This document shows, in pieces, positions 18,727 to 27,275 of a DNA stretch of 64,000 nt. The notes beneath the pieces were generated by a model. It had not been told where the DNA came from. It was given only the letters and a program-made list of their open reading frames with translations, and ran no database searches. Source of the stretch: an uncultured Eggerthellaceae bacterium (GTDB taxonomy: Bacteria > Actinomycetota > Coriobacteriia > Coriobacteriales > Eggerthellaceae). Every line of letters starts with the position of its first letter. Position 1 is the first letter of the stretch. The position numbers and the translations under genes are program-made. The stretch is from the NCBI GenBank assembly GCA_903789415.1, contig CAIFEG010000003.1, positions 33,624 through 97,623 of the forward strand. Reading direction: 5' to 3'.

Positions 18727-19839
18727 ATGAAGCGCAATGAAGGTCGCACACATACCGCACCAGATCGCTTGATCTTTCTGAAGGACTATTGCATTCGCGG
18801 CGCACAGGTAGACTGCAACCGCTGTACGCATGCATGCCCTGTCGCCGCCATTGAAATCGGAGACGACGGATGGCCTTCAATCGATCGTGATCGGTGCACA
18901 AAGTGCGGAATTTGTTTAGGGATCTGCGACGCGTTTTCTGCCACAAAACGCAACTTGGAAGCGCTCCATCAGCATATCCAGCGAATTGCGGTAACTGGCG
19001 AACGCGTCATTATTACCTGCAGAGAGAATATTCCCCCAAAGTTTATCCCAGACGACAACGTTGTTGTGCTTCCGTGCATTTCGTGCATACCGCCCGAGAT
19101 GTGGTCACTTTTTCTTGCTGAAAATATTCACATGTCAATCTATTGTGATCTTTCGTATTGCGATGATTGCGATCGCGCCCCCGTGCTGGGGGGCATGCTG
19201 TTTCCCCGTTCGATCCAAATTGCGCAGGAACGCAACGAGGACACCGATAATGTCATTCGAACGGTTAACGAGTTGCCCGAAAAACCACGACCTACTTCCG
19301 CAGAAGACCCACTTGGGCGCAGGCAGGCATTCGACAACTTGATTGGAGATTTCTCCCAGATCGCATCGGGGAAACGGCGCTTAAAGAACTCGACGACGTT
19401 GCAAGATGTCTATATAAAACGCCACAGGAAAGCGGCGGTTGCCCAACTTCACCTCATTAAAAATGACGACGTGAACGCGCTCATGCCCCACGGGACAACA
19501 CATCATGTTCTTTTCCCGCGCAAAAAGATGGTTATCGAGACCCTCATGAATAATCCCGAGTCTTCGGAAAAGACGGCCATGGCGCTCTCCCGCACAGATC
19601 AAGAACTGTGTGATTCGGGACAGGGATGCAACAGCACATATGCATGTGTCCATAGATGCCCAAGCGGAGCTCGCTCGGTTAGCGTCTCCGAAAAGACAGT
19701 CGACACCTCTCCTCTGTTATGCATTGGTTGTGGCGCATGCGAACAAGCATGTCCCGAAGATGCATGCGTAGTCGAAGAGACAACGGCAGAAGAGCTTCTT
19801 TCCTACCTTCCTGGGCCTCAAGAAGATGAGAAAGCATAA
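18727..19839 (+). CDS. Polyferredoxin-like 4Fe-4S protein
   Basis: This 370-aa cytoplasmic protein has N-terminal paired 4Fe-4S motifs (CNRCTHACP at residues 30-38; CTKCGICLGIC at 57-67). The middle region is rich in cysteine, with CISCIPPEMW and YCDLSYCDDCD, and the C-terminal region has CNSTYACVHRCP and CIGCGACEQACP. The middle resembles regions of electron-bifurcating or MvhD/HdrA-like proteins, but I cannot assign a family. It is probably an electron carrier or an assembly scaffold. The ATG at 18727 lies 4 nt after gltX; an open frame extends upstream inside gltX but is not used. Confidence 0.75.
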   Translation: MKRNEGRTHTAPDRLIFLKDYCIRGAQVDCNRCTHACPVAAIEIGDDGWPSIDRDRCTKCGICLGICDAFSATKRNLEALHQHIQRIAVTGERVIITCRENIPPKFIPDDNVVVLPCISCIPPEMWSLFLAENIHMSIYCDLSYCDDCDRAPVLGGMLFPRSIQIAQERNEDTDNVIRTVNELPEKPRPTSAEDPLGRRQAFDNLIGDFSQIASGKRRLKNSTTLQDVYIKRHRKAAVAQLHLIKNDDVNALMPHGTTHHVLFPRKKMVIETLMNNPESSEKTAMALSRTDQELCDSGQGCNSTYACVHRCPSGARSVSVSEKTVDTSPLLCIGCGACEQACPEDACVVEETTAEELLSYLPGPQEDEKA

Positions 19840-19897
19840 GGGTTGAGAAGTTGATTGCTCTTGTCATTCATATAAATAAAAAACTCACAAAAATTAG

Positions 19898-19957
19898 TCA
19901 TTTGTACAAAACAATTTATTAATTTGTACGTTCTTTTTTAAATACGGTACGCTAGAT
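19898..19957 (+). promoter_or_regulatory. Candidate promoter with paired TTTGTAC boxes
   Basis: TTTGTAC occurs at about 19902 and again 22 nt later. The second copy can serve as a -35 (TTGTAC) with TACGCT as -10 at 18-nt spacing. It sits upstream of the first thioesterase gene, at the abrupt change to AT-rich sequence. Confidence 0.35.
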
Positions 19958-19998
19958 TGCAAATAGGGATAATAGCTCATAAAGCAGGAGGACCTATT

Positions 19999-20499
19999 TT
20001 GAATAAGAATACATCACATACAGATGAGAAACATTCAAATAACTTTGCTCTGCAAAAAGATTTTAATGACATTCGATGGCAAGGTCGCATTGCTGAGAAA
20101 ACTCTTGAGAATACAAGAGAGATAATGTCGAAAACGCCTGCAGGTAATTCTGACCTTAAAATAAGAATCGAAAAAGTAGACGGCCATGATGCAGAATGCT
20201 CAATGTCTTTTACTCCCAATATGGAAAATTCTTCAGGAATGCTTATGGGAGGATACACATTCCTTTTTGCAGATTTCGCTGGTGGTGCTGCAGATGTTAT
20301 GCCAGGACTTTTCGATAATATGCATATTACTGTAGACGGCCATATACAATATCTCGCCCCTGGAGAAGGGAAAACAATTATTGCACGTGCTCATTGCGAA
20401 CATTTTGGAAGAAGACTTGCCTACTATTCAGTACAAATATATACCGATGCCGGACGCCATATTGCGAAAGTTTCATTGACCTATCTCCACTTGGTATAA
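19999..20499 (+). CDS. PaaI-type hotdog thioesterase (island copy 1)
   Basis: This 166-aa protein has a single hotdog domain. The core is MLMGGYTFLFADFAGGAAD, then HITVDGHIQYLAPGEGKTI and a closing LAYYSVQIYTDAGRHIAKVS. This matches the PaaI/YbgC-like acyl-CoA thioesterase group, which hydrolyses aryl- or acyl-CoA to free acid and CoA. The TTG at 19999 follows an ideal AGGAGGA at six bases, so it is preferred over the ATG-less extension to 19957. It is a paralogue of the protein at 33464-33985, with which it brackets the catabolic island. Likely role: release of CoA from pathway end products or dead ends. Confidence 0.85.
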   Translation: MNKNTSHTDEKHSNNFALQKDFNDIRWQGRIAEKTLENTREIMSKTPAGNSDLKIRIEKVDGHDAECSMSFTPNMENSSGMLMGGYTFLFADFAGGAADVMPGLFDNMHITVDGHIQYLAPGEGKTIIARAHCEHFGRRLAYYSVQIYTDAGRHIAKVSLTYLHLV

Positions 20500-20542
20500 A
20501 AATTAAATCTTATTATCCGATGGACACTTTAGGATCCGGCTA

Positions 20543-20848
20543 ATCGAGTAGGAGATGAGGGATTAATTCCCTCATCGTCCTCTCACACCACCGTGCGTAC
20601 CGTTCGGTACACGGCGGTTCCTTTAACATACGTGCACTTTCCCATAGTAACCTGAGACAAACAAGTAGCCTAGAAGGCGTAATTTCTGGGTTTTAATGGC
20701 TCTTGCCATTATGGGGCTTCCTGCCACTCGCCAGCAGCTTTTATATGTATTGGCAAACATCCAGGCTACTTCAGTGGCAATGCCGCATTTCTTTAGCATC
20801 TTAAAACGTGTACGAACGCGCTTCCACTGTTTTCTTGTTTCGAAAGTT
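20543..20848 (-). mobile_element. Group II intron 3' fragment (maturase tail, domains V and VI)
   Basis: On the minus strand the end of an intron maturase gene is followed by a domain V hairpin (about 20580-20621): stem ACCGCCGTG / CGCACGGTGGT capped by GTACC-GAAC-GGTAC, then GTGTGAGAGG. Domain VI follows, with stem GATGAGGG / CCCTCATC, ending CTACTCGAT at 20543, a good fit to the 3' AY end. This 3' end looks intact. It has the same orientation as the 5' fragment at 25895-26445. Confidence 0.85.
20623..20848 (-). pseudogene. ltrA: Group II intron reverse transcriptase/maturase, C-terminal remnant
   Basis: About 75 codons remain in frame to the TAA at 20623. They carry the typical maturase tail: RKQWKRVRTRFKMLKKCG, then VAWMFANTYKSCWRVAGS and RLLGYLFVSGYYGKVH. 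This corresponds to the WKQWKR...WANTRKSYWR pattern of bacterial intron-encoded proteins. The reverse transcriptase domain that should precede it is absent; upstream in this frame there is a stop (TAA) near 20851. Confidence 0.85.
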
Positions 20849-20889
20849 GATATTTACATCTAGAACCCAACTTGTATCCTGACCTAACA

Positions 20890-21039
20890 TCATGCAGCCT
20901 TTCTCCCTAAAGGATTGTCTACAATTATGAGTTTCATAATCTGTTCTACATGGTCATGGGTACTTCCGATATAAGTAGGTTTGGGGGAGTCTCTTTTTAT
21001 TTCATCTATGGCATGCTTAACAGAGTTTACAAGTTTCAC
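20890..21039 (-). CDS. Short open frame of unknown nature between ACAD gene and intron tail
   Basis: There is a GTG-started frame of 49 codons (VKLVNSVKHAIDEIKRDSPK followed by PTYIGSTHDHVEQIMKLI and a tail). It lies between the stop of the acyl-CoA dehydrogenase and the maturase remnant on the same strand. Its composition is protein-like, but I do not recognise it and no good ribosome site is seen. It may be a fragment of another broken gene left at the junction. Confidence 0.3.
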   Translation of the reverse strand: MKLVNSVKHAIDEIKRDSPKPTYIGSTHDHVEQIMKLIIVDNPLGRKAA

Positions 21040-21064
21040 CCTTGAAATTAGGATTCAAACTTAC

Positions 21065-22228
21065 TCAAAGAACATTATTCGTAAAATCCAAATCATCCAA
21101 CTCTTTAGCAATTGTATGTGACATTATTTCATCTGTGCCTTGAGCTATTTGATTTCCTCTGCAATCACGCCAAATTCGTCCTACACGTTCTGACGAAGTA
21201 TAACCACGACCACCAAAAATTTGAAGAGCATATGAAGCAACTCTTGTACAAGCTCGTGGAACGAAACGCTTCATCATTGCACATTCCAATGCACTGTTAT
21301 TACTGTCGTATTGTAAAGTATCGGCGGTTTTATAAATAAAATGTTCACAACTTTGCAGATCTGTAATCATATCAGATAACTTTTCCTCAATTTGGGGAAT
21401 ATCAATAAGTCTTCTACCATGAACTCTATGTTTTTTGCTATATAAAAAAGAATCGTGAAAAGCTGCTATTCCTAGTCCTAAACTGGAAGAACATATTAAT
21501 AACCGTCCGATTTGATATTGTTTATTTAAAATCGAATTCAAATTCCCATTTGTTTCAATTCGCCATTCAGGATCCAAGCGAACATTATGAAACTCTAGAA
21601 TGGCAGGAGCAAGCATTTCTTGACCAATTGTATTTAAAGGAAGGGTTTCAACCCCTTTTAAATTAGAAGGAATCAACCACAGAGATTGAGATCTATCATT
21701 ATCTCCAAAAAAAGGATCTTTGGCCAAAACTAGAATATGAGGTTGAAATTGACCACCACTTACAAATGTTTTTACTCCATTTAAAATAGGCGTACTCCCA
21801 TGCATCGTTATTGAAGTTTGGACCTGCGAAGCCGTTACGCCTGCATTAGCTTCTGTAAATGCTTCTGAAAAAGATATCGTACCTTTCGAAGAAATAAATC
21901 CGCGACTTATATTACTTTTTGACATTTCAAAAAGGCTGGACGCTAACGTCATTGACAAAATATCAGACAGAAAAGGCAGAGTAGCCCCAGCTTTATAAGT
22001 CAATACTTTAATTAAAGTCACACGATCCTTTAAATCGCAATCTATACCACCATATTCGATCGGCCGACAATACTTTCCTAAATTGCTACTTAAAAAAGCA
22101 TCCTCTACCTGAGCCGGGATTCCTTTGGAATGCACCCATTCATTAATATCATTATTGCTAAAATATTTAGAAGCAAAAACTAATGCTTCATTAGTAACTA
22201 AATCATGACTTTTTGTTAAATCATTCAA
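21065..22228 (-). CDS. Divergent acyl-CoA dehydrogenase-like protein (ACAD2)
   Basis: This 387-aa protein has the acyl-CoA dehydrogenase fold. C-terminal landmarks are ALQIFGGRGYTSSERVGRIW and QIAQGTDEIM. Key positions are degenerate. The FAD-contact segment reads SFSEAFTEANAG where the family has a TEPxAGSD-like motif. The residue at the usual catalytic glutamate (IYEGT) is Gln363, and the alternative helix-G glutamate position is Gly241. It may therefore be a non-catalytic partner of the other dehydrogenase, as in known heterotetrameric ACADs (ChsE4-ChsE5). It starts with TTG at 22228, abutting the ligase stop. AT-rich like its neighbours. Confidence 0.85.
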   Translation of the reverse strand: MNDLTKSHDLVTNEALVFASKYFSNNDINEWVHSKGIPAQVEDAFLSSNLGKYCRPIEYGGIDCDLKDRVTLIKVLTYKAGATLPFLSDILSMTLASSLFEMSKSNISRGFISSKGTISFSEAFTEANAGVTASQVQTSITMHGSTPILNGVKTFVSGGQFQPHILVLAKDPFFGDNDRSQSLWLIPSNLKGVETLPLNTIGQEMLAPAILEFHNVRLDPEWRIETNGNLNSILNKQYQIGRLLICSSSLGLGIAAFHDSFLYSKKHRVHGRRLIDIPQIEEKLSDMITDLQSCEHFIYKTADTLQYDSNNSALECAMMKRFVPRACTRVASYALQIFGGRGYTSSERVGRIWRDCRGNQIAQGTDEIMSHTIAKELDDLDFTNNVL

Positions 22229-23790
22229 TTTTTATTCCCAGAAAAACTCAAATGAATATTTTTTGAATATTGAGCTACAAGTTTTTTAAGCTTTTTTTTA
22301 TTAATTTTACCATTGTCTAAATGAGGAAGTTTCCCCATTTTCCAAACAATGTCAGGAACCTTTACTTTATCAATTTTATTAATCGCGTAGTTCCGAATCG
22401 CAGAAGAAGAAATGTTTTTATCATTAACATCACAGCATAAACATGTTCTCTCGCCAAGATCTTCATCAGGATAGCCAACTAAACAGCATTCAATAATTGC
22501 CTTATTACTCTGATAAATATTTTCGACTTCAGCTGGGAAAATATTGATTCCACCCCTTATTATCATATCTTTAAGTCTGCCAATAATCTTAAGAGAACCA
22601 TACTCATCAATTTCCCCAATATCCCCAGTTCTAAACCATCCCTTGTCAAGTTCCAGCTGATGATAACCATCAATTTTTATTATGCCTTTAGCTAAACATG
22701 GACTTTTACATAGAATTTCATTTGTAGAGTGGTCAAGTCTAATTTCTGCACCGTTAACTGCACGCCCGACACACGAAGACCTATACAAATCAGATGAAGC
22801 CATATTCGTAATAGTTAAAGTAGCAGCAGTTTCAGTCATTCCATAACTTTGCATTAAAGTACAATCAAAAGTTTTTTCATATTCTAAAAACAATTTTTGT
22901 GGACATGAAGCACCTGCGACAAGCCCTACCCGTGACCATGGAAGGTTGACCTTGTTTTTTTTGGCAATGTTTAGCTCCCTTGAATACATTGTAGGAACAC
23001 CAAAATAAACTGTGGCAAATGTTTTTTGAACTAAAAATAAAGATGTATGAGGCTCATACTTTTCTATTGACACAAGAGATGCTTTTGCAAAAGCAGCACA
23101 ACAAATTCCAAGAATTCCATACACATGGAAAAAAGGAACAGGTACATAAATTCTATCCGAGCGCCCTATCGCAAGAGAATCAACAAGATGTAAAGCACTC
23201 AGCCTAAATGAAGACATTTTATTAACTATAGCCTTAGGCTGACCCGTAGATCCAGATGAAAATAATGAAAGGCAAGAATCGCAATTATTAGAATAGTGAG
23301 AAGGTTGCGCAAGATAAGGAACGCTTTCAACTAAAGACTTAAGTCTAATATCTTTGTTAAAGCCATCTCCAATTCCAATAAAATCAATATTGGTACCATT
23401 ATTATCCAAGACTTTTAAGTAATTAATATTATCAGTAATGAATAACTGAGGTTTAACGAGTGCAATAATATGTTTAATGTCCTCAATCGGTGCCGTAGGC
23501 GAAAATATTGAAATATTTGCCCTACAACTTTCTAAAGCAGCAAGTATTGGGGGGAAACAACCCCTATTTTTAGTACATATTAAAATTGAGGAATTTAATT
23601 TAATTTTATATAATGCTCCGAATAACCATGATAATTTTCTTGCTAGTTCATAAGTTTTTGAATACGTATAAATAGAATTCTGATCAATATAAAATGGCTT
23701 ATTTGGGGTTTCGAATGCCCCATGCCGAAGACTCTCAATAATGTCATTTTTATTATATTGGCATTTTGCAATTAAAGATAAATTAGACAC
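22225..23790 (-). CDS. AMP-forming acyl-CoA synthetase
   Basis: An ANL-superfamily ligase of 521 aa. The P-loop is LFSSGSTGQPKAIVNK, the A5 motif SYGMTETAATL, the A7 hinge region WFRTGDIGEIDEYG, and the A8/A10 regions IIGRLKDMIIRGG then PAEVE and a late NGKINKKKLK. It would activate a carboxylic acid with ATP and CoA, so the pathway can be primed without an acyl-CoA donor. The GTG start follows GGGAGGGG. It ends at the start of ACAD2 and follows the activator gene by about 33 nt. Similarity to aryl-acid ligases is plausible but substrate is not determined. Confidence 0.9.
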   Translation of the reverse strand: MSNLSLIAKCQYNKNDIIESLRHGAFETPNKPFYIDQNSIYTYSKTYELARKLSWLFGALYKIKLNSSILICTKNRGCFPPILAALESCRANISIFSPTAPIEDIKHIIALVKPQLFITDNINYLKVLDNNGTNIDFIGIGDGFNKDIRLKSLVESVPYLAQPSHYSNNCDSCLSLFSSGSTGQPKAIVNKMSSFRLSALHLVDSLAIGRSDRIYVPVPFFHVYGILGICCAAFAKASLVSIEKYEPHTSLFLVQKTFATVYFGVPTMYSRELNIAKKNKVNLPWSRVGLVAGASCPQKLFLEYEKTFDCTLMQSYGMTETAATLTITNMASSDLYRSSCVGRAVNGAEIRLDHSTNEILCKSPCLAKGIIKIDGYHQLELDKGWFRTGDIGEIDEYGSLKIIGRLKDMIIRGGINIFPAEVENIYQSNKAIIECCLVGYPDEDLGERTCLCCDVNDKNISSSAIRNYAINKIDKVKVPDIVWKMGKLPHLDNGKINKKKLKKLVAQYSKNIHLSFSGNKN

Positions 23791-23823
23791 AATAACCCCT
23801 CCCTATTATTAAAGTGAGGTTAA

Positions 23824-24603
23824 TTATTTCCTATGAAATCTCTCAAATGCGTATAAAGACGCGCCATAAGCACCGTTATATTGTGATAACGATGATGTTA
23901 AAATAGGATGTCCAAGTTTTTTTGATAACCGGTCTACCAATGCACTATTAAGGGAAACTCCCCCAGTCATTGCTATTGGATCAACTGTTCCCAATCTTCT
24001 GACTAATCCCGCCGTTCTTTCAACTACAGACTGATCAGCTCCCGCCGCAACATCAGGAATCGAACAACCTGAAGAGAGCTTCGAAATAACTTCCGATTCA
24101 GCAAAGACAGTACATGTCGAAGAAATTTGAGCCATTTTTTTTGATTGCTTGTCTAAATCAGAAAGATCTGAAACTTTGCACCCGAACACACGAGCCATTA
24201 CATCTAAAAAGCGACCGGTACCAGCTGCACATTTATCATTCATTACAAAATTTTGCAAATTGCCATCTTCGCCAACTTTAAGTACTTTTGCATCTTGACC
24301 CCCAATATCAATAACAGTTCTTACACCAGGGAAAAGATGACTAGCACCCTTTGCATGACATGACAACTCCGATACTTCAAAATTTGCTCCTGCAAGTAAA
24401 TGGCGCCCATATCCTGTTGCACAAGCAAAAGTAATTTGGTCCGCAGAAATTCCTGCATCTTTCATCGCATATTGTTCAGCATTATTTGGACCATTGGTAC
24501 CAGCGCCCGCTTCGAAAATCCCTTTTCCTATTATTTTTTTATCATCATTAATAATCACTGCTTTGCTTGCAGTTGATCCAATATCAATTCCTAAAAAATA
24601 CAT
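23824..24603 (-). CDS. 2-hydroxyacyl-CoA dehydratase activator (archerase, HgdC/FldI/HadI type)
   Basis: A BadF/BcrA-type ATPase of 259 aa, normal length. The N-terminal ASKHA nucleotide site is YFLGIDIGSTASKAVI, with VIDIGGQDAK as second phosphate motif. Two cysteines bind the dimer-bridging 4Fe-4S cluster (NDKCAAGTGRF and SSTCTVFAESEV). It uses ATP to inject one electron from ferredoxin or flavodoxin into the dehydratase. I prefer the ATG at 24603; a TTG at 24627 overlapping the dehydrogenase stop is also possible. Unlike in fld and had operons it is not next to the dehydratase subunits but lies 4 kb away, inside the split intron. Confidence 0.93.
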   Translation of the reverse strand: MYFLGIDIGSTASKAVIINDDKKIIGKGIFEAGAGTNGPNNAEQYAMKDAGISADQITFACATGYGRHLLAGANFEVSELSCHAKGASHLFPGVRTVIDIGGQDAKVLKVGEDGNLQNFVMNDKCAAGTGRFLDVMARVFGCKVSDLSDLDKQSKKMAQISSTCTVFAESEVISKLSSGCSIPDVAAGADQSVVERTAGLVRRLGTVDPIAMTGGVSLNSALVDRLSKKLGHPILTSSLSQYNGAYGASLYAFERFHRK

Positions 24604-24623
24604 AACAGTACATTCTTCTTTAC

Positions 24624-25781
24624 TCAATTACGAGCATACTTTTTTGCTAATTGTCGACCAGCAATATATACCATTATTTCATCTGTTCCACCTGCTATTT
24701 GATGGCCACGAACATCTTTCCAAATACGTCCTAACCTTGTTTCAGTTGTATATCCCAAACCTCCATAAATTTGAAGGGCTTCACTTGCAACCTTCTCGCA
24801 AGACTGAGCTCCATAACGTTTTAACAAAGCCGATTCGATTCGTACTGACTGATTGTTATCCATCATCCAAAGGGTTTTATAAAGCAGGTTTCTCGTATTC
24901 TCTAAGCCTATTTCCATATCAGTCAATTTCTCCTGAATAAGCTCATAGTGACTGATTGTCTGGCCAAAAGTACTACGTTCAGTAACATAAGCACCTGCAT
25001 CATCCATCGCTGCCTGTGCACAACCAAGACATTGAGCCACAATTAGACAACGTTCCATTTCAAAATTTTTCATCAGGTTATAAAAGCCCTTGCCCTTTTC
25101 TCCAACCCGCATATCCTCTGTTAACGTAACATTGTCGAAATACATCTCACAAAAAGGCATTATTTGTTGGCCTATCTTATGTAAAGGAGAAGTCGTCAAT
25201 CCTTTACTATTTTTTGGAATCATCCACATAGACATTTCACGGTTTTTTGAAGAAGGGTCTTCGTCTTTTGCAACAACAAGAACATACGGGAAAACCTCCC
25301 CTTGAGTTACCCATGTTTTTTGACCATTCAAAAGGTAAGAACCATCTTCTTGTTTAACAGTCACGGAGCTCATTGACGCATTATCTGAACCAGCACCAGG
25401 TTCAGAAAAACCTAGAGAAAATATAGGTTTACCAGTCTTCATATAAACATCCATGCATTGTTTGATTTGTTCATCGGAACCAAAATCTAAAATATCGCGC
25501 ATTGCGAGAGTGTTATTGAGAAATGGAGTTACGCATCCCGCATAGTGGGAAAATTCTTCTGTCAAAATCCCTAAAGTTACTCGATCACAAGGAATTCCGC
25601 CCTTGTCTTCAGGGATACCCATTAGGCCAAAACCAGCATCCAAATATGCTTTAATAAGCTCATCAGTCATTCCCTGATTCTTATACATTTCTTCAATTTT
25701 ATTTTCTGTTAAATTTCTCTTACAAAATTCTTTAATTGAATCAATGAGTAATTCCTGTTCATCTGTATAACTAAAATCCAT
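24624..25781 (-). CDS. Acyl-CoA dehydrogenase (ACAD1)
   Basis: A full-length family member of 385 aa. The FAD/substrate motif is intact: LGFSEPGAGSDNAS near residue 125. The C-terminal block is IYGGLGYTTETRLGRIW, then QIAGGTDEIM. The canonical catalytic glutamate position (IYEGT in MCAD) is Gly364. However, Glu243 in FEMERCLIVAQ aligns with the helix-G glutamate used by isovaleryl-CoA dehydrogenase, so catalysis is likely retained. In this pathway it would run as an enoyl-CoA reductase. No electron-transfer flavoprotein genes are in the window. The ATG at 25781 follows AGAGAGG. First gene of the four-gene operon. Confidence 0.92.
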   Translation of the reverse strand: MDFSYTDEQELLIDSIKEFCKRNLTENKIEEMYKNQGMTDELIKAYLDAGFGLMGIPEDKGGIPCDRVTLGILTEEFSHYAGCVTPFLNNTLAMRDILDFGSDEQIKQCMDVYMKTGKPIFSLGFSEPGAGSDNASMSSVTVKQEDGSYLLNGQKTWVTQGEVFPYVLVVAKDEDPSSKNREMSMWMIPKNSKGLTTSPLHKIGQQIMPFCEMYFDNVTLTEDMRVGEKGKGFYNLMKNFEMERCLIVAQCLGCAQAAMDDAGAYVTERSTFGQTISHYELIQEKLTDMEIGLENTRNLLYKTLWMMDNNQSVRIESALLKRYGAQSCEKVASEALQIYGGLGYTTETRLGRIWKDVRGHQIAGGTDEIMVYIAGRQLAKKYARN

Positions 25782-25894
25782 TGCTATAGCCTCTCTTTTA
25801 GGTAAATCTAATATGAAATGAATTCAATACGACGATTAATTCACTCTACAAGCTCCAACTAAACTTTTCGCTTATTCGAAACATAGTGCATCTT

Positions 25895-26035
25895 TTACAT
25901 CCTAGAATCTTCTTTAATAATTTGGGTAGGTGTTATCCTGTTTGCGCTGAACACTTGAACATATTCTTGATGTACTGCATCTACCTTTTGCCCTAAGTCT
26001 TCATATGGAAGTTGGCTGTCTTTTATCACGCCCAC
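25895..26035 (-). pseudogene. ltrA: Group II intron-encoded protein, N-terminal remnant
   Basis: A GTG-started frame of 46 codons follows AAGGAGGT. It reads VGVIKDSQLPYEDLGQKVDA and continues VHQEYVQVFSANRI before a stop at 25895. The YEDLGQ-VDAVHQEY pattern fits the N-terminus of intron-encoded reverse transcriptases. Everything from the RT0 region onward is missing. Confidence 0.65.
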
Positions 26036-26445
26036 AGGTAACCTCCTTCCTTTTGCACCGGTTGTAAGGTTCGACCCTTCGCTGTATACAAAGACGGATA
26101 CACAACTACTATGGTCTCGGCTGACTTCTCATGGCAAGCTTTACTCCATCCAGACAAAATTCATTGTCTTTTAAGATGTCCATGAGACCTCCCAGGGTAA
26201 GGCTCGTTTCTTTCCCTCCACCTACCTGCCGCATTTACACCGTGGATTTCCGTGCAGTTTTAGGGCTTTGACTTGTTAGGCAGCCTTACCCATCCACGCA
26301 TGCCTGATGCGATTCCTGTTCGTCAGGCCAGAGGTTTGCCATCCGGCTTCCTTCAGATTCCACCTCACGATGGACACCCTTGCCTTAGGCTATGCACTTC
26401 CCACTGCCGGGCGTGCTAGGGACTTACACTCATAAAGAAACGCGC
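25895..26445 (-). mobile_element. Group II intron 5' fragment (domains I-III and start of IV)
   Basis: Minus-strand sequence from about 26445 reads GCGCGTTTCTTTATGAGTG, then TAAGTCCCTAGCACGCCCGG, GGTGTCCATCGTGAGGTGG and GGGAGGTCTCATGGACATC, characteristic of domain I of bacterial ORF-containing group II introns. The maturase start codon follows about 410 nt from the 5' end. The exact 5' splice site is uncertain because a perfect GUGYG is not visible. The matching 3' end lies 5 kb away at 20543. Confidence 0.75.
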
Positions 26446-27275
26446 CATGCCTTGAGTAAACGAAAATCTTTGGAGAATATCTAACCTGATGCCCGCCACA
26501 TAACTATTAATCTTGAAAATGAATTTTCTTAATTTGGCCACTTAAAAGAATTGATCTAACAAATTCCAGTCTTTATCAAATTCCTATAAGTATAAGAGCA
26601 GCAATTTAAAAAATACTTGCTAATCCTTAATGTCATTACAGAGATTTTTTATGAAAAGCTAATCCGGCTTAACCTTTGACTCTTTAAATAAAAGCAACAT
26701 TTTTCTTCATACTATTGACTATCTTAACGGTAGAAAAAGTTCAAACATGACAGAATTGTTTTCAAATGTATCAGCACAAACAGAGATAGTTCCTTAGTGG
26801 GAAATCCGATGTTAGAACAATTAATCCTGAAAATGTCTCAATCATTCTTGGCAACACTTCTGCACGTCGTGAAATCAACGCTAAGTAAGAACATCGTTAT
26901 TAGGATGAGACTCAGACATAATCCCGTAATAAAGGACATTTTTAAACTATGTGTTTATTGCCCCCACTAAAATTTGAGTCATATGAATACCCTCAAACAT
27001 TCATAGTAATTTAATAAATAACAACCAAATCATAATTATCAAACTCGAACTTTAGCAGTACTGCCTCAGCCTTCGATAATAGCCGAGAATCCATTTCCAA
27101 AATCTTATCTGTCTTTTAAATCACCAAGTCATTGATCTATAGTTAAATTATTTTTGTAATTTTGGAGTTCTCAATACTATAAACTTTAGTATATGTCTCA
27201 GAAAATTTAATGAGCAGCCTTACCAGGATAAACACCCAATTAATGTCTCACTATTTTGAAATTATTTGAAACTCT
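26446..27275. other. AT-rich gene-poor stretch with decayed coding remnants
   Basis: No complete gene is visible in about 830 bp between the intron 5' end and the MFS gene. On the plus strand near 26770-26890 short frames look protein-like (GKSDVRTINPENVS, and in another frame MLEQLILKMSQSFLATLL) but are short and unsupported. It may be the wreck of an older gene. Distal part up to 27275 shows nothing recognisable. Confidence 0.4.
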
